NCBI GenBank assembly: GCA_944346885.1
Contig: CALVMR010000005.1
Coordinates: 1-64,000, forward strand
Direction of reading: 5' to 3'
Source: an uncultured Clostridia bacterium
GTDB taxonomy: Bacteria > Bacillota > Clostridia > Christensenellales > Borkfalkiaceae
Length of the DNA: 64,000 nucleotides
Both the position numbers and the translations under genes were made by a program. Positions 36,132 through 44,610 of the stretch are shown in pieces (position 1 is the first letter of the stretch; the number at the start of each line of letters is the position of its first letter). The notes beneath the pieces were generated by a model. The model ran no database searches. It had not been told where the DNA came from and saw nothing but the letters and a program-made list of their open reading frames with translations.

Positions 36132-37127
36132 GTGCATACACTGTTCAAACGCTGCGCGGCGGCTTTGGCGCTGACGCTTGCCGCGCTTTCCTGCGCCGCA
36201 CTTTGCGGGTGCGACGCCGCGCCCGAAGGGTTTACCATCCGCCGCGGCGTGCTTACCGATTACGACGGCGACGCCATCAACGTCGTGATCCCGAAAACAG
36301 TAAAAGAGATCGGAAGAAAGGCGTTTTACAACACCGAAATCGTATCCGTCTCCTTTGAAGAGGGCTGCTGCTTCGAACGAATCGGCGAATCCGCCTTTGC
36401 ACACTGCGACGCGCTGACCACCGTATTTTTGCCGGACAGCGTGACCGAATGGGGCGAATCCGCCTTTGCGGGGTGCGACCTGCTCGACACCGTGGAGGTG
36501 CCCGCCTCCCTGCAAACCATCGGCGATTGCGCATTCAGCAAAAGCACGTCTCTCCAATCGCTCGACCTCTCCGCCTGTACGCAGCTGCGCTCCATCGGAA
36601 AAGAGGCGTTTTGGGAGGCGCACGATCTGACAAAAGTAACGCTGCCCGAAGGGCTGCAAACGATAGGAAACAGAGCCTTTGCGTTCAGCGGCGTGCGGGA
36701 GATGACCCTCCCCGCCTCTCTTACGCAGGCGGGATACGGGCTCTTTTACAAGAGCGACCTGAAAAAGCTGACCGTCCGCACGCGCTTTAAAGAGCTGCCG
36801 GAATCGCTGTGCTACGACTGCACCCTGCTCGAAGAGATCGCGCTCCCCGACTCGGTGGAAACGGTTCAGGGCTTTTCCGGCTGCACCTCGCTGCGCAGCG
36901 TCGTGCTGCCCGCCTCCGTGAAAACCGTGAGCAGCAATGCCTTTTCAGACTGCACTTCGCTGCAAACCATTACCCTGAAAAGCACCGCGCCGCCCGAACT
37001 TTCCGGCTCGGCGCTGGAAGATTGCGCGGCGCTCGCGCAGATCTTCGTGCCCGCCCAAAGCGTGCTCGATTACAAAACGGCGCAGGGATGGATCCGCTTT
37101 TCTTCCCTGATCGCCCCGGAGGAATAG
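36132..37127 (+). CDS. Lipoprotein with BspA-type leucine-rich repeats
   Basis: 331 residues from a GTG at 36132 with AAGGAGGAAAAAA upstream. Signal peptide with lipobox LCGC (cysteine about 27). The rest is LRR_5 repeats: VVIPKTVKEIGRKAFYN, FEEGCCFERIGESAFAHCD, VFLPDSVTEWGESAFAGCD and others, a parallel beta-strand surface. BspA-type proteins bind host or matrix partners at the cell surface; the partner here is unknown. The stop overlaps the ribosome binding site of the next lipoprotein gene. Confidence 0.88.
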   Translation: MHTLFKRCAAALALTLAALSCAALCGCDAAPEGFTIRRGVLTDYDGDAINVVIPKTVKEIGRKAFYNTEIVSVSFEEGCCFERIGESAFAHCDALTTVFLPDSVTEWGESAFAGCDLLDTVEVPASLQTIGDCAFSKSTSLQSLDLSACTQLRSIGKEAFWEAHDLTKVTLPEGLQTIGNRAFAFSGVREMTLPASLTQAGYGLFYKSDLKKLTVRTRFKELPESLCYDCTLLEEIALPDSVETVQGFSGCTSLRSVVLPASVKTVSSNAFSDCTSLQTITLKSTAPPELSGSALEDCAALAQIFVPAQSVLDYKTAQGWIRFSSLIAPEE

Positions 37128-37130
37128 ACC

Positions 37131-38534
37131 GTGAAAAAGCTGTTTCCGCGCGCGCTCGGCGCGCTGCTGCTCCTGTTTGCGGCATGCCTGTTTGCCGCCG
37201 TTTTCGCCGCCTGCGGCGGCGGAAACGCGCCGGACGAAGACGAGGAACAAGATCTTACTTATGTAAAATACCGCGTCGCGTTTTTTGTGGACGGCGACCT
37301 GTACGACGAGCAATACGTCTACTACCGCCGCACGGTAACGCCGCCCGCCGAACCTTCCAAACCGGGCTACACCTTTACAGGATGGTCTACATGGACGGGC
37401 AACCCGCAGATGTTTGACCTCTCCACGCCCATCACTTCGGAGATCTCACTGTTTGCGCAGTGGGAGGAAAAAACGGTGCAGGTGCGCACGGCAAAAGATC
37501 TTTTGCAGCTGCAAGAGGACTGCGTTTCCGACTACGAACTCTTAAACGACATCGATTTCGGCGGGCAGCTGTGGGAAGCGCCGTCGTCGGGCTTTGAAGG
37601 CACCTTTTCGGGGAACGGGCATACCATCCGCAACATTCGCTTCGGCAGCAGCTTTATCGGCTCCATGAAGCAGGGAAGCATGATAAAAGATCTCTCCGTC
37701 GAATACACCGTTGCGGCAACGGACGACGAAGTTTCCGCCGTGGCGGGGTTGGTCGGCAACATGGAGAGCGGCTGTTCGCTCCGCAACTGTTCGGCGGAGG
37801 GCACCGTTACGATCACGCCCGTCGAAGGGAACGGCGGATACGGCTCTCTGCTGATCGGCGGGCTGGTGGCGTACAATCACCGCGGTACCATCGATTACTG
37901 CGCCGCAAAGGTCTCCATCGACGTGCATACGGACCTGAACAAGCGCCCCGTTGTCGGCGGGCTGGTGGGAGAACACCTCGGCACGATCTCCAACAGCTAT
38001 GCCGTGGGGACCATCCGCGCGGCAACGACCAACACCCTCGGCAACTATGTGGAAACTTGGGCGGGCGGACTGATCGGCTGGGATAAATCCTCCCTTTCGA
38101 GCTCCTCCACCATTACAAACTGCTATGCAGACGTAGATATCGTTGCCGAAGGGGGCGAAGAATGCGACGCGGGCGGCTTTATCGGCCGCGGCTGGGCGGC
38201 TTCTTCGGCGGAGCGCGCCACCTACATCAACTGCTTTTCCCTCGGCAACGTTTCCGCCTCCACCCGCTTTTCCGGGAGCATCGGGGTCGGCGCCTTCTGC
38301 GGGAGCATCGGCTCTTATTTGCAGCGGCAAAACTGCTACGCCTCCTCGGACGCGGTCATATTGCGCGATGGCGAACCCTCCCAATACGGGCAGGGCGATA
38401 CGCCGCGGGCGACGCTGCTCTCCGAATCTTTTTTGTATGAAACGTTGCTCTTTGACGAATACATTTGGAAAACCGTAAACGGCATGCCCTGCCTGTTTTG
38501 GCAAAACGCGCCCCTGCAAAAGGACGCAACCTAA
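37131..38534 (+). CDS. Lipoprotein with InlB-type and GLUG-like repeats
   Basis: 467 residues from a GTG at 37131; GGAGGAATAG lies in the stop region of the preceding gene, so they are coupled. Signal peptide with lipobox near VFAAC (cysteine about 28). Then one Listeria/Bacteroides (Flg_new) repeat, VAFFVDGDLYDEQ to LFAQW, followed by GLUG-type beta-helix repeats (GTFSGNGHTIRNI, GLVGNMESGCSLRNCSAEG, GGLVGEHLGTISNSYAVG). Typical of adhesin or polysaccharide-binding surface proteins in gut Firmicutes. Confidence 0.85.
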   Translation: MKKLFPRALGALLLLFAACLFAAVFAACGGGNAPDEDEEQDLTYVKYRVAFFVDGDLYDEQYVYYRRTVTPPAEPSKPGYTFTGWSTWTGNPQMFDLSTPITSEISLFAQWEEKTVQVRTAKDLLQLQEDCVSDYELLNDIDFGGQLWEAPSSGFEGTFSGNGHTIRNIRFGSSFIGSMKQGSMIKDLSVEYTVAATDDEVSAVAGLVGNMESGCSLRNCSAEGTVTITPVEGNGGYGSLLIGGLVAYNHRGTIDYCAAKVSIDVHTDLNKRPVVGGLVGEHLGTISNSYAVGTIRAATTNTLGNYVETWAGGLIGWDKSSLSSSSTITNCYADVDIVAEGGEECDAGGFIGRGWAASSAERATYINCFSLGNVSASTRFSGSIGVGAFCGSIGSYLQRQNCYASSDAVILRDGEPSQYGQGDTPRATLLSESFLYETLLFDEYIWKTVNGMPCLFWQNAPLQKDAT

Positions 38535-38797
38535 ACCCCGCGGAAGGCGAGAGCGCGCCCGCCGCAACAGGGCGCAAAGCGCAAAGGCGCGCTCCTTGCC
38601 CGCCCGCAGGCGGGCAAGCGCAAATCCCGCAAAACAGCGCGCGCAAACCATATGCCGGCGAAAAGCCCCGCAAACCATATGCCCGCGCGCGCATGCGGCG
38701 TACTTTTGCCGCAAAAAAGCGCATGCCTGCGCGCGCAAACACATGTGCGCGCACGCACCCGCGCACAGAATACCCGACAAAACAAAGAGCACGCAAA

Positions 38798-38831
38798 ACG
38801 GGCGGCTGCGGAACATTCCGCAGCCGCCCGT
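38798..38831 (-). terminator. Terminator of alaS
   Basis: 16-bp stem ACGGGCGGCTGCGGAA/TTCCGCAGCCGCCCGT around CA, followed on the minus strand by TTTTGCG. The 337-base gap 38535-38871 otherwise shows only GC-rich short repeats (CGCAAACCATATGCC twice). Confidence 0.7.
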
Positions 38832-38871
38832 ATCCTGTTTTTCGGCAAGGCGAACGCCCGCCTCTTTCCGT

Positions 38872-40701
38872 TTACTCCAAAATCGCTTTGATGCGGCGGA
38901 TGCCGCTCGCGGAAGACTGTTCCTTGACGATCTTAAAATGCCCCAGCTCGCCCGTGCGCGCCGCATGCGGGCCGCCGCACATTTCGCGCGAAAAGGTGCC
39001 GATGGAATACGTTTTGACCACATCGCCGTATTTGTTGTCGAACACGCCGACGACGCCTTCGGCGCGCGCCTTGTCGTACGGCATCTCTTCAAACACAACG
39101 GGGATATCCTCTTTTATCTTTTCGTTGACGAGCGTTTCCACCGCCGCGATCTCCTCCGCGGTCATGGGGCGGGGGAAATTGAAGTCGAACCGCAGCCGTT
39201 CGGGCGTGATATTGCTGCCCTTTTGGTTGCAATCGGGCGAAAGCACGGCTTTGAGCGCCGCGTTCAGCAGGTGCGTTGCGGTGTGCAGGCGAGTGGTGAG
39301 CACCCCCGTATCGGCAAGCCCGCCCTTAAACTCGCCCGCCGCCTGGGCGTGGCTCTTTTCCTGATGCTCTTTAAACGCCGCGGCAAAGCCCTCCTCGTCC
39401 ACCGCAAAGCCGCGCTCCGCGGCAAGCTCTACCGTAAGTTCGAGCGGAAAACCGTAGGTATCGTACAGTTTGAACGCCGCCTTGCCGCCGATCGCCCTTT
39501 CGGGAACGTAAGCGGGATCCTGCTTTGCCATAAACTCGTTTTTGCGCGCAATGCCCGCAAGCGTTTTTTCAAACTCCTTGATCCCCTTTTCGAGGGTGGC
39601 TTCAAAGCGGTCGATCTCCCGCCCGATCTCGGATAAAATGTACGCCTCCTTTTCGGGCAGCAGCGGATACGCCTCGTTGTACACCTCTTCGATGAACACT
39701 TTGGCAACGCCGAGCATCTCCTTTCCGTCGATGCCGAGGCTGCGGCACCAGCGGACGGCGCGGCGCATCAGCCTGCGCAGGATATACCCCGCGCCCGTAT
39801 TCGAAGGCAGGATGCCGTTCACGTCGCCGATGAGCATGACGGCGGTGCGGGTATGGTCGGCAACGATGCGCATGGCTTTTTGCGCCTCGCCCCCGTCGTC
39901 GTACCGCTTGCCAGAAACCCGTTCCAGATAGGCGATCGCCCCCGCGAACAGGTCCGTTTTGTATCCGTCCGTCAAACCGTTCAAAAAGGCGAGCATGCGG
40001 TCCAGCCCGAAGCCCGTATCCACGTTTTTGTTTTCCAGCGCGGCGTATCCGTCCGCCGTCTTTTTGTACTGCATGTACACGTCGTTTCCGATCTCGACGT
40101 ACCTGCCGCACGGGCAGTTGATGTCGCACGGCGTGCGCCCGCACTCCTCGTCGGTAACGGGGTAAAACCATTCGTTATCCGGCCCGCAGGGAGTGCCCAC
40201 GGTGCCTTCCAGCTCCCACCAGTTGTTCGACTTGTCCAAATAATAGATGTGTTCGGGCTTGATGCCGAGCCCGATCAACAGCTGTGCCGTTTCCTCGTCG
40301 CGCGGGGCGGATTCGTTGCCCGCAAACACGGTGGAGCAGATCTTATCTTTATCCAGCCCGAATACCTCGGTCAAAAGTTCGAAGCTCCACGCCGTTTTTT
40401 CCTTTTTGAAATAATCGCCCAGCGACCAGTTGCCCATCATCTCAAAAAAGGTGAAGTGCGAAGCGTCGCCGACGGATTCGATATCGACGGTGCGCACGCA
40501 GCCCTGCACGTTGCAAAGGCGCTTGCCCGCAGGGTGCGGCTGCCCCAAAAGATAGGGCATGAGCGGCTGCATGCCCGCCACGTTGAACATGACGCCCGTC
40601 GTTCCGTCTCCGATGAGCGAAACGCCGCCGATGTTCACATGCCCCTTGCTCTCGTAAAACTTGATCCACGCGTTGCGCAGTTCTTTGGATGTGATCTTCA
40701 T
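38872..40701 (-). CDS. alaS: Alanine--tRNA ligase, short form without the C-terminal C-Ala domain
   Basis: 609 residues against about 870 in most bacteria. Catalytic core (MKITSKELRNAWIKFYESKGH, GDASHFTFFEMMGNWSLGDYF, NVDTGFGLDRMLAFL, ADHTRTAVMLIGD) and the editing domain with HTATHLLNAAL and MCGGPHAARTGELG are complete. The protein ends at FKIVKEQSSASGIRRIKAIL, the end of the tRNA_SAD domain, so the dimerising and C-Ala parts are absent. The stop is followed by a proper terminator, so this is not a sequencing truncation. Start is four bases after cysE. Confidence 0.93.
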   Translation of the reverse strand: MKITSKELRNAWIKFYESKGHVNIGGVSLIGDGTTGVMFNVAGMQPLMPYLLGQPHPAGKRLCNVQGCVRTVDIESVGDASHFTFFEMMGNWSLGDYFKKEKTAWSFELLTEVFGLDKDKICSTVFAGNESAPRDEETAQLLIGLGIKPEHIYYLDKSNNWWELEGTVGTPCGPDNEWFYPVTDEECGRTPCDINCPCGRYVEIGNDVYMQYKKTADGYAALENKNVDTGFGLDRMLAFLNGLTDGYKTDLFAGAIAYLERVSGKRYDDGGEAQKAMRIVADHTRTAVMLIGDVNGILPSNTGAGYILRRLMRRAVRWCRSLGIDGKEMLGVAKVFIEEVYNEAYPLLPEKEAYILSEIGREIDRFEATLEKGIKEFEKTLAGIARKNEFMAKQDPAYVPERAIGGKAAFKLYDTYGFPLELTVELAAERGFAVDEEGFAAAFKEHQEKSHAQAAGEFKGGLADTGVLTTRLHTATHLLNAALKAVLSPDCNQKGSNITPERLRFDFNFPRPMTAEEIAAVETLVNEKIKEDIPVVFEEMPYDKARAEGVVGVFDNKYGDVVKTYSIGTFSREMCGGPHAARTGELGHFKIVKEQSSASGIRRIKAILE

Positions 40702-40705
40702 CGTA

Positions 40706-41542
40706 TTACTCCTTTTGCTCCTTCCCGTCATTTTCCTCCGCGTCCGCCGCAGGCGGCTCCGCTCCTTGCACCGCAGGCGGCTCCGCTTCTTGCGCCGCAG
40801 GCTGCGCCGCTTCTTCCTCCGCAAGCTGCGCCGACTCTTCTTCCGCAGGCGCGGCGTCTTCAAAGAGCGGTGCGCCCGCCACGGGGAACAGCTCCTCTTC
40901 GCTGCATGCAAAACTTTCGCCCGTCAGCTTTTCCAGCGCGGCTTCGAGTTTATGCATCCTGCATTTGAGCGCGCGGATCTCTTCGGCGTTGGGGTCCACT
41001 TTTTCCTGTAAAAGATCGGGCTTTTCGCCGCGGATGCGCACCACGCGCGCAGGAACGCCCACGACCGTTGCGTGCGGCGGCACCTCTTTGAGCACAACGG
41101 CGCCCGCGCCGATCTTGGCGCCCTCCCCCACGGTAAAGCCGCCCAAAACCTTCGCGCCCGAACTGATCACAACATCCTTTTCGATGGTCGGGTGGCGCTT
41201 GCCCTTTTCCTTGCCCGTGCCGCCGAGCGTTACGCCTTGGTAGATGACCACCCCGCTTTTGACCTCCGCCGTCTCTCCGATGACGACGCCCGCGCCGTGG
41301 TCGATGAACACGCCGCCCTCGATCTTGGCGGCGGGATGGATCTCGATGCCCGTCAAAAACTTGGCAAACTGGCTGGTGATGCGCGCCAAAAGTTTTAAAT
41401 GCATGCGGTACAGCCTGTTCGCCCAGCGGTGCCATGACAAAGCATGCACACCCGAATAGGTGAGCCAGATCTCGAACTTATTGCGCGCGGCGGGGTCGTT
41501 CCGCTTCGCCGCGTTGATGTCTGCTCGCAGGCGTTTAAACAT
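40706..41542 (-). CDS. cysE: Serine O-acetyltransferase
   Basis: 278 residues from the ATG at 41542. Left-handed beta-helix hexapeptide repeats with IEIHPAAKIEGGVFIDHGAG, VVIYQGVTLGGTGKEKGKRHP and VGVPARVV, characteristic of CysE. It makes O-acetylserine for CysK (44611-45537). The N-terminal helical part is shorter than in enterobacteria, and the last 80 residues are an acidic Glu/Ala/Pro-rich tail with repeated AEPPAVQGAEPPAA, not part of the enzyme fold. Upstream stop is 59 bases away; operon with alaS. Confidence 0.94.
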   Translation of the reverse strand: MFKRLRADINAAKRNDPAARNKFEIWLTYSGVHALSWHRWANRLYRMHLKLLARITSQFAKFLTGIEIHPAAKIEGGVFIDHGAGVVIGETAEVKSGVVIYQGVTLGGTGKEKGKRHPTIEKDVVISSGAKVLGGFTVGEGAKIGAGAVVLKEVPPHATVVGVPARVVRIRGEKPDLLQEKVDPNAEEIRALKCRMHKLEAALEKLTGESFACSEEELFPVAGAPLFEDAAPAEEESAQLAEEEAAQPAAQEAEPPAVQGAEPPAADAEENDGKEQKE

Positions 41543-41601
41543 GTTACACCTCTTGCACGGAAGCGCAAAAAAGCCCCTCCCCTCTCCTTGCAAAAACTTT
41601 T

Positions 41602-42228
41602 TTACAAAATTTTATTCAAATTGAACGCTTCGAACGCCGCGTCGATCATATCGCGGTTGAACACGCGGTAATCGATGAGGTAGCGGACCACAACGTCGCG
41701 CGCGTCCGCAAAATCATAATATGCGCCGAACGTTTTGAGCAGTGCCAAACTCTCCTTTTGCCGCACGCCCAGCAGCAGGCACAGTTTAAACAGCAGCACC
41801 TTTTCGGGCAAAAAACTGCCGCGCACGATCTTTTTCCACACATAGGCGGAAACGCCGAGCTTTTCGGGCACGGAAGCGGCGTCCTCCCCGTAACTTGCGA
41901 TCGTTTTCAGCAACAGCGCCCCGCCCCTGCTGCGGCGGCGAAACAGCGCCGCAAAGCGCTCGCGCGCGGGCGCCACGCGGAAAGAATAGGTAAAACTTCC
42001 GTCCACAAAACGCTCTTTGAACTCTTGCAAAAGTTTTTCGCACTGCGGCTGGTAGCACAGTTTGCGCCGTTCGCTGACGCCGTTTTCCCCTTCGGTGACG
42101 CGGTTTCCGCTGCGCAGCAGCATGGCAACGGTCACGGGCTCGTACGAGGGCAGCGCGCAGATAAGGTCAAAATTGCTGTAATTTTTGCAAAAATACGCAT
42201 CGAGATCGGCGAGAAACCCTTCGCTCAT
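41602..42228 (-). CDS. Protein with a C-terminal HTH-like domain of the macro-domain-associated type
   Basis: 208 residues, start MSEGFLADLDAYF with GGGAGGCAGG upstream. The first half is not recognised (LLRSGNRVTEGENGVSERRK). The second half (FAALFRRRSRGGALLLKTIA, KLGVSAYVWKKIVRGSFLPE, KLCLLLGVRQKESLALLKTF, VVRYLIDYRVFNRDMIDAAF) resembles the divergent helix-turn-helix segment that follows macro domains and kinases in many Clostridia. It may be a nucleic-acid or protein-binding module. First gene before cysE-alaS. Confidence 0.55.
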   Translation of the reverse strand: MSEGFLADLDAYFCKNYSNFDLICALPSYEPVTVAMLLRSGNRVTEGENGVSERRKLCYQPQCEKLLQEFKERFVDGSFTYSFRVAPARERFAALFRRRSRGGALLLKTIASYGEDAASVPEKLGVSAYVWKKIVRGSFLPEKVLLFKLCLLLGVRQKESLALLKTFGAYYDFADARDVVVRYLIDYRVFNRDMIDAAFEAFNLNKIL

Positions 42229-42264
42229 GTGCCTGCCTCCCAAAAGAGAAGTTTTATCCATACC

Positions 42265-42292
42265 ATTATACAATATTTGCCCGAAAATTCAA
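42265..42292 (-). promoter_or_regulatory. Promoter of the 41602-cysE-alaS operon
   Basis: TTGAAT (42287-42292), 16-base spacer, TATAAT (42265-42270). Confidence 0.6.
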
Positions 42293-42362
42293 CGCATTTT
42301 GCGGCGGCGCAAAAATTTTTTTGGGATGATTGTAAAATCTTTACAGGAAATGTATCTTTTTG

Positions 42363-42391
42363 TTGCTATTTTTTGTGAAATATGTTATACT
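42363..42391 (+). promoter_or_regulatory. Promoter of the DeoR-family gene
   Basis: TTGCTA (42363-42368), 17-base spacer, TATACT (42386-42391); transcription would begin near 42398, after the only upstream ATG of the gene. Confidence 0.6.
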
Positions 42392-43182
42392 GTCTCTGTA
42401 AAAAGTTTGCGGAGGGCACGGCTACGAAACACGCACGTATCGAAGAGATCGCTTTGCTGATCGAAAAAAACGGAAAAATGAGTTTGGAGGAGCTGGCAAA
42501 GCAGTTCCCCGATGTATCCGACATGACGCTTCGGCGCGATCTGTTGGAGCTGGAAAAGGAAAACAAGGTCATCCGCGTACGCGGCGGCGCCATGTCTGTA
42601 CTCGAAGTGCAAAAGCGCTCCGGCGAGGCATACGCGCAAAAGAGCACCATCAACACAGACGCGAAAAAAGTGATCGCCAAAAAGGCGGTATCGCTTATCG
42701 ACGACGGGGTGAGCCTGTTCCTCGACGGCGGCACCACGGCGCTCGCCCTTGCCAAGGAACTGCCCGATAAACCCTGCCACATCTTCACCAACGGGTTGGT
42801 GGTCGCCGAAGAGCTGGCGCACAAAAAACAGCCCGAAGTTATCCTTGTGGGCGGTTCTCTGATCAAAGAAAACCTCTCCACCGCCTCGCCCTATTCCAAG
42901 GTGTTTTTGGAGAACTCGAACTTTGAACTTGCCATCATCTCCGCCTCGGCGTTCTCCTTTGAACAGGGCTTTTCCTGCATTTCGCAGGTGGAGAGCGAAC
43001 TGCTGAAATTTATCCTCGCCCGCGCCAAGATGGTATACATGATGCTGGATACTTCCAAGATCGGCAAGATCATGCCCTACACCTTTGCCACGGCGGAAAA
43101 CATCGACGTGCTCATCACGGACGACAATTTCCCCGCGGACGTGAAAGAGCGCTTTGAAGCGCACAACATCGTCGTCATTTAA
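42382..43182 (+). CDS. DeoR/GlpR-family transcriptional regulator
   Basis: N-terminal DeoR helix-turn-helix (HARIEEIALLIEKNGKMSLE, DMTLRRDLLELEKENKV) and a sugar-phosphate-sensing DeoRC domain (DGVSLFLDGGTTALALAKEL, ILVGGSLIKENLSTASP). It likely represses a sugar operon elsewhere. The start is uncertain. The ATG at 42382 lies inside the promoter's -10 region and has no SD. GGAGGG at 42411-42416 is ideally placed for codon 42424, but that codon is ACG (reading KHARIEEI, the expected N-terminus). The outer ATG is given as a limit. Confidence 0.85.
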   Translation: MLYCLCKKFAEGTATKHARIEEIALLIEKNGKMSLEELAKQFPDVSDMTLRRDLLELEKENKVIRVRGGAMSVLEVQKRSGEAYAQKSTINTDAKKVIAKKAVSLIDDGVSLFLDGGTTALALAKELPDKPCHIFTNGLVVAEELAHKKQPEVILVGGSLIKENLSTASPYSKVFLENSNFELAIISASAFSFEQGFSCISQVESELLKFILARAKMVYMMLDTSKIGKIMPYTFATAENIDVLITDDNFPADVKERFEAHNIVVI

Positions 43183-43213
43183 ACATGCGGCATTTTTACC
43201 GCACCGCGCAAAA

Positions 43214-43247
43214 GGCAGCGCCCGCAGGCGCTGCCTTTCTTTTTTTA
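43214..43247 (+). terminator. Terminator of the DeoR-family gene
   Basis: GGCAGCGCC-CGCA-GGCGCTGCC followed by TTTCTTTTTTT; on the other strand TTTT follows, so it can also serve the convergent gene ending at 43283. Confidence 0.92.
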
Positions 43248-43282
43248 TGTATACATGCCGAAAACCACCGGCAAATCCCCGT

Positions 43283-43813
43283 TTATGCGTATGCGCCGAA
43301 CATCATTTGGAAGTACTCGGCGGCATAGACCCCGACGATCACGCCGAACAGGACGGAGAGGCCCAAAAACACCGCGGAAAGAATGATGCCCGTGCGCGAA
43401 AAATTTTGGCTGCGCAGGTCGTTTTCGTTCTTGGCGTTGTTGTATGCCACGATGGAGAGGATCAGCCCGACCAAACTCATGACGAACGCAAACACAAACC
43501 CGACGATGGAGAGCGTGCTCAGCGGCGTTTGCGCGGGCTGCGGCGGGTAATAGGGCGGCTGCCCGTTGTAACCGTTGTATTGCCCGTTTTGATACGCCCC
43601 GTACTGCCCGTTATAACCGTTGTATTGCCCGTTTTGATACGCCCCGTACTGCCCGTTGTAGCCGTTGTATTGCCCGTTTTGATACGCCCCGTTGTAACCG
43701 CTGTTCGGCGGGGTCGGCTGCCCTTGCTGCCCGCCGTAACCGTTGTTCGGCGGGGTCGGCTGCCCTTGCTGCCCGTTCTGCGGCGTTGCGCCGCGGTCGT
43801 TTTGCTCTTCCAT
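43283..43813 (-). CDS. DUF4190-type membrane protein with Gly/Asn/Tyr/Gln repeats
   Basis: 176 residues, GGAGGAGAAT before the ATG. The first 95 residues are low complexity: QQGQPTPPN units and three 15-residue repeats (YQNGQYNGYNGQYGA). Then two membrane helices: STLSIVGFVFAFVMSLVGLI with a cytoplasmic AYNNAKNENDLRSQNFSRTG loop, and GIILSAVFLGLSVLFGVIVG. This is the DUF4190 arrangement, common in Firmicutes and of unknown role. Own promoter at 43840-43868. Confidence 0.8.
   Translation of the reverse strand: MEEQNDRGATPQNGQQGQPTPPNNGYGGQQGQPTPPNSGYNGAYQNGQYNGYNGQYGAYQNGQYNGYNGQYGAYQNGQYNGYNGQPPYYPPQPAQTPLSTLSIVGFVFAFVMSLVGLILSIVAYNNAKNENDLRSQNFSRTGIILSAVFLGLSVLFGVIVGVYAAEYFQMMFGAYA
43571..43705 (-). 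repeat. Three 45-bp tandem repeats in the DUF4190-type gene
   Basis: Units begin near 43571, 43616 and 43661 and encode the 15-residue YQNGQYNGYNGQYGA motif. Confidence 0.85.
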
Positions 43814-43839
43814 ATTCTCCTCCTCGTTTTCTTGTATCC

Positions 43840-43868
43840 ATTGTATTCGCTGCGGTGCGTTTTGTCAA
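43840..43868 (-). promoter_or_regulatory. Promoter of the DUF4190-type gene
   Basis: TTGACA (43863-43868), 17-base spacer, TACAAT (43840-43845). The -35 box overlaps the stop of the upstream gene. Confidence 0.65.
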
Positions 43869-44575
43869 CCCTCTGCGCCGTTTTTTTGCCGCAGGGGAAC
43901 AAAAGCATAAAAACCGCACCTTGCGGGGTGATCGAGCAACAGCGCGCCCCTGCCCGCCCCCAACGCGCGGAAGGCGGTAAGCAGGTCCGCCCCCGCCGCG
44001 ATACAGCCGAACGCCCCCGCTGCCAGTGCCGCCAAACACCCCGTGGCAATGCCCGCCGCCGAAAGCGCCGCGCCGCATACCGCAAAGGGCGCCAGCGCGG
44101 CAAACGCATACGCCGCCCTGCCCGAAGCACGCGCGCAAAAACACTGCGGCGCCCCGCATACGCGCAGGCGTATGCCCGAAAACGTACCGTGCACCGCCGC
44201 CCACGCCAGCGCATGCACCCCCTCGTGCAGGGGCACGACGGCGATGAGCGCCGCCGCCGCAACCAGCGGCTCCCACACGAGGCTGCCCGTCAAAAACAGG
44301 AGCCGCGGCGAAAAAAAGCAGTACAGCAGCACCGCCGCCGCGGCAAAGGGCAGCGATGCGAGCACGCCGCAGACCCCCGCGCGGCGCGGCGGCACGGTGC
44401 AGTCTTTCTGCTCTCTGCCCGCCGCACGCAACAGGGCGGCATACCGCAAAAACCGCCGCAGCGCCCGCGCCTCCCGTTCGTTTCTTCGCGCAGCGCATTC
44501 GCTTTCACGCGCCGTCCGTTCGCTTTCACGCACCGTCCGCCCGCTTTTGCGCGCCTGTTGTTCGACTTTTTGCAT
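43865..44575 (-). CDS. DUF3267-type membrane zinc metalloprotease-like protein
   Basis: 236 residues from the ATG at 44575. A basic N-terminal segment with repeated RESERTARESE precedes four or more hydrophobic helices. VVPLHEGVHALAWA contains HExxH inside the membrane region, as in the DUF3267 'putative zincin' group, and a later FAALAPFAVCGAAL helix could carry the third ligand region. Substrate unknown. It lies 35 bases after cysK, so it is in that transcription unit; the SD is weak (GGCGGA). Confidence 0.65.
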   Translation of the reverse strand: MQKVEQQARKSGRTVRESERTARESECAARRNEREARALRRFLRYAALLRAAGREQKDCTVPPRRAGVCGVLASLPFAAAAVLLYCFFSPRLLFLTGSLVWEPLVAAAALIAVVPLHEGVHALAWAAVHGTFSGIRLRVCGAPQCFCARASGRAAYAFAALAPFAVCGAALSAAGIATGCLAALAAGAFGCIAAGADLLTAFRALGAGRGALLLDHPARCGFYAFVPLRQKNGAEG

Positions 44576-44610
44576 GGCGTCCGCCTGCCGCAAACGCCGC
44601 TTCCGCCCCT

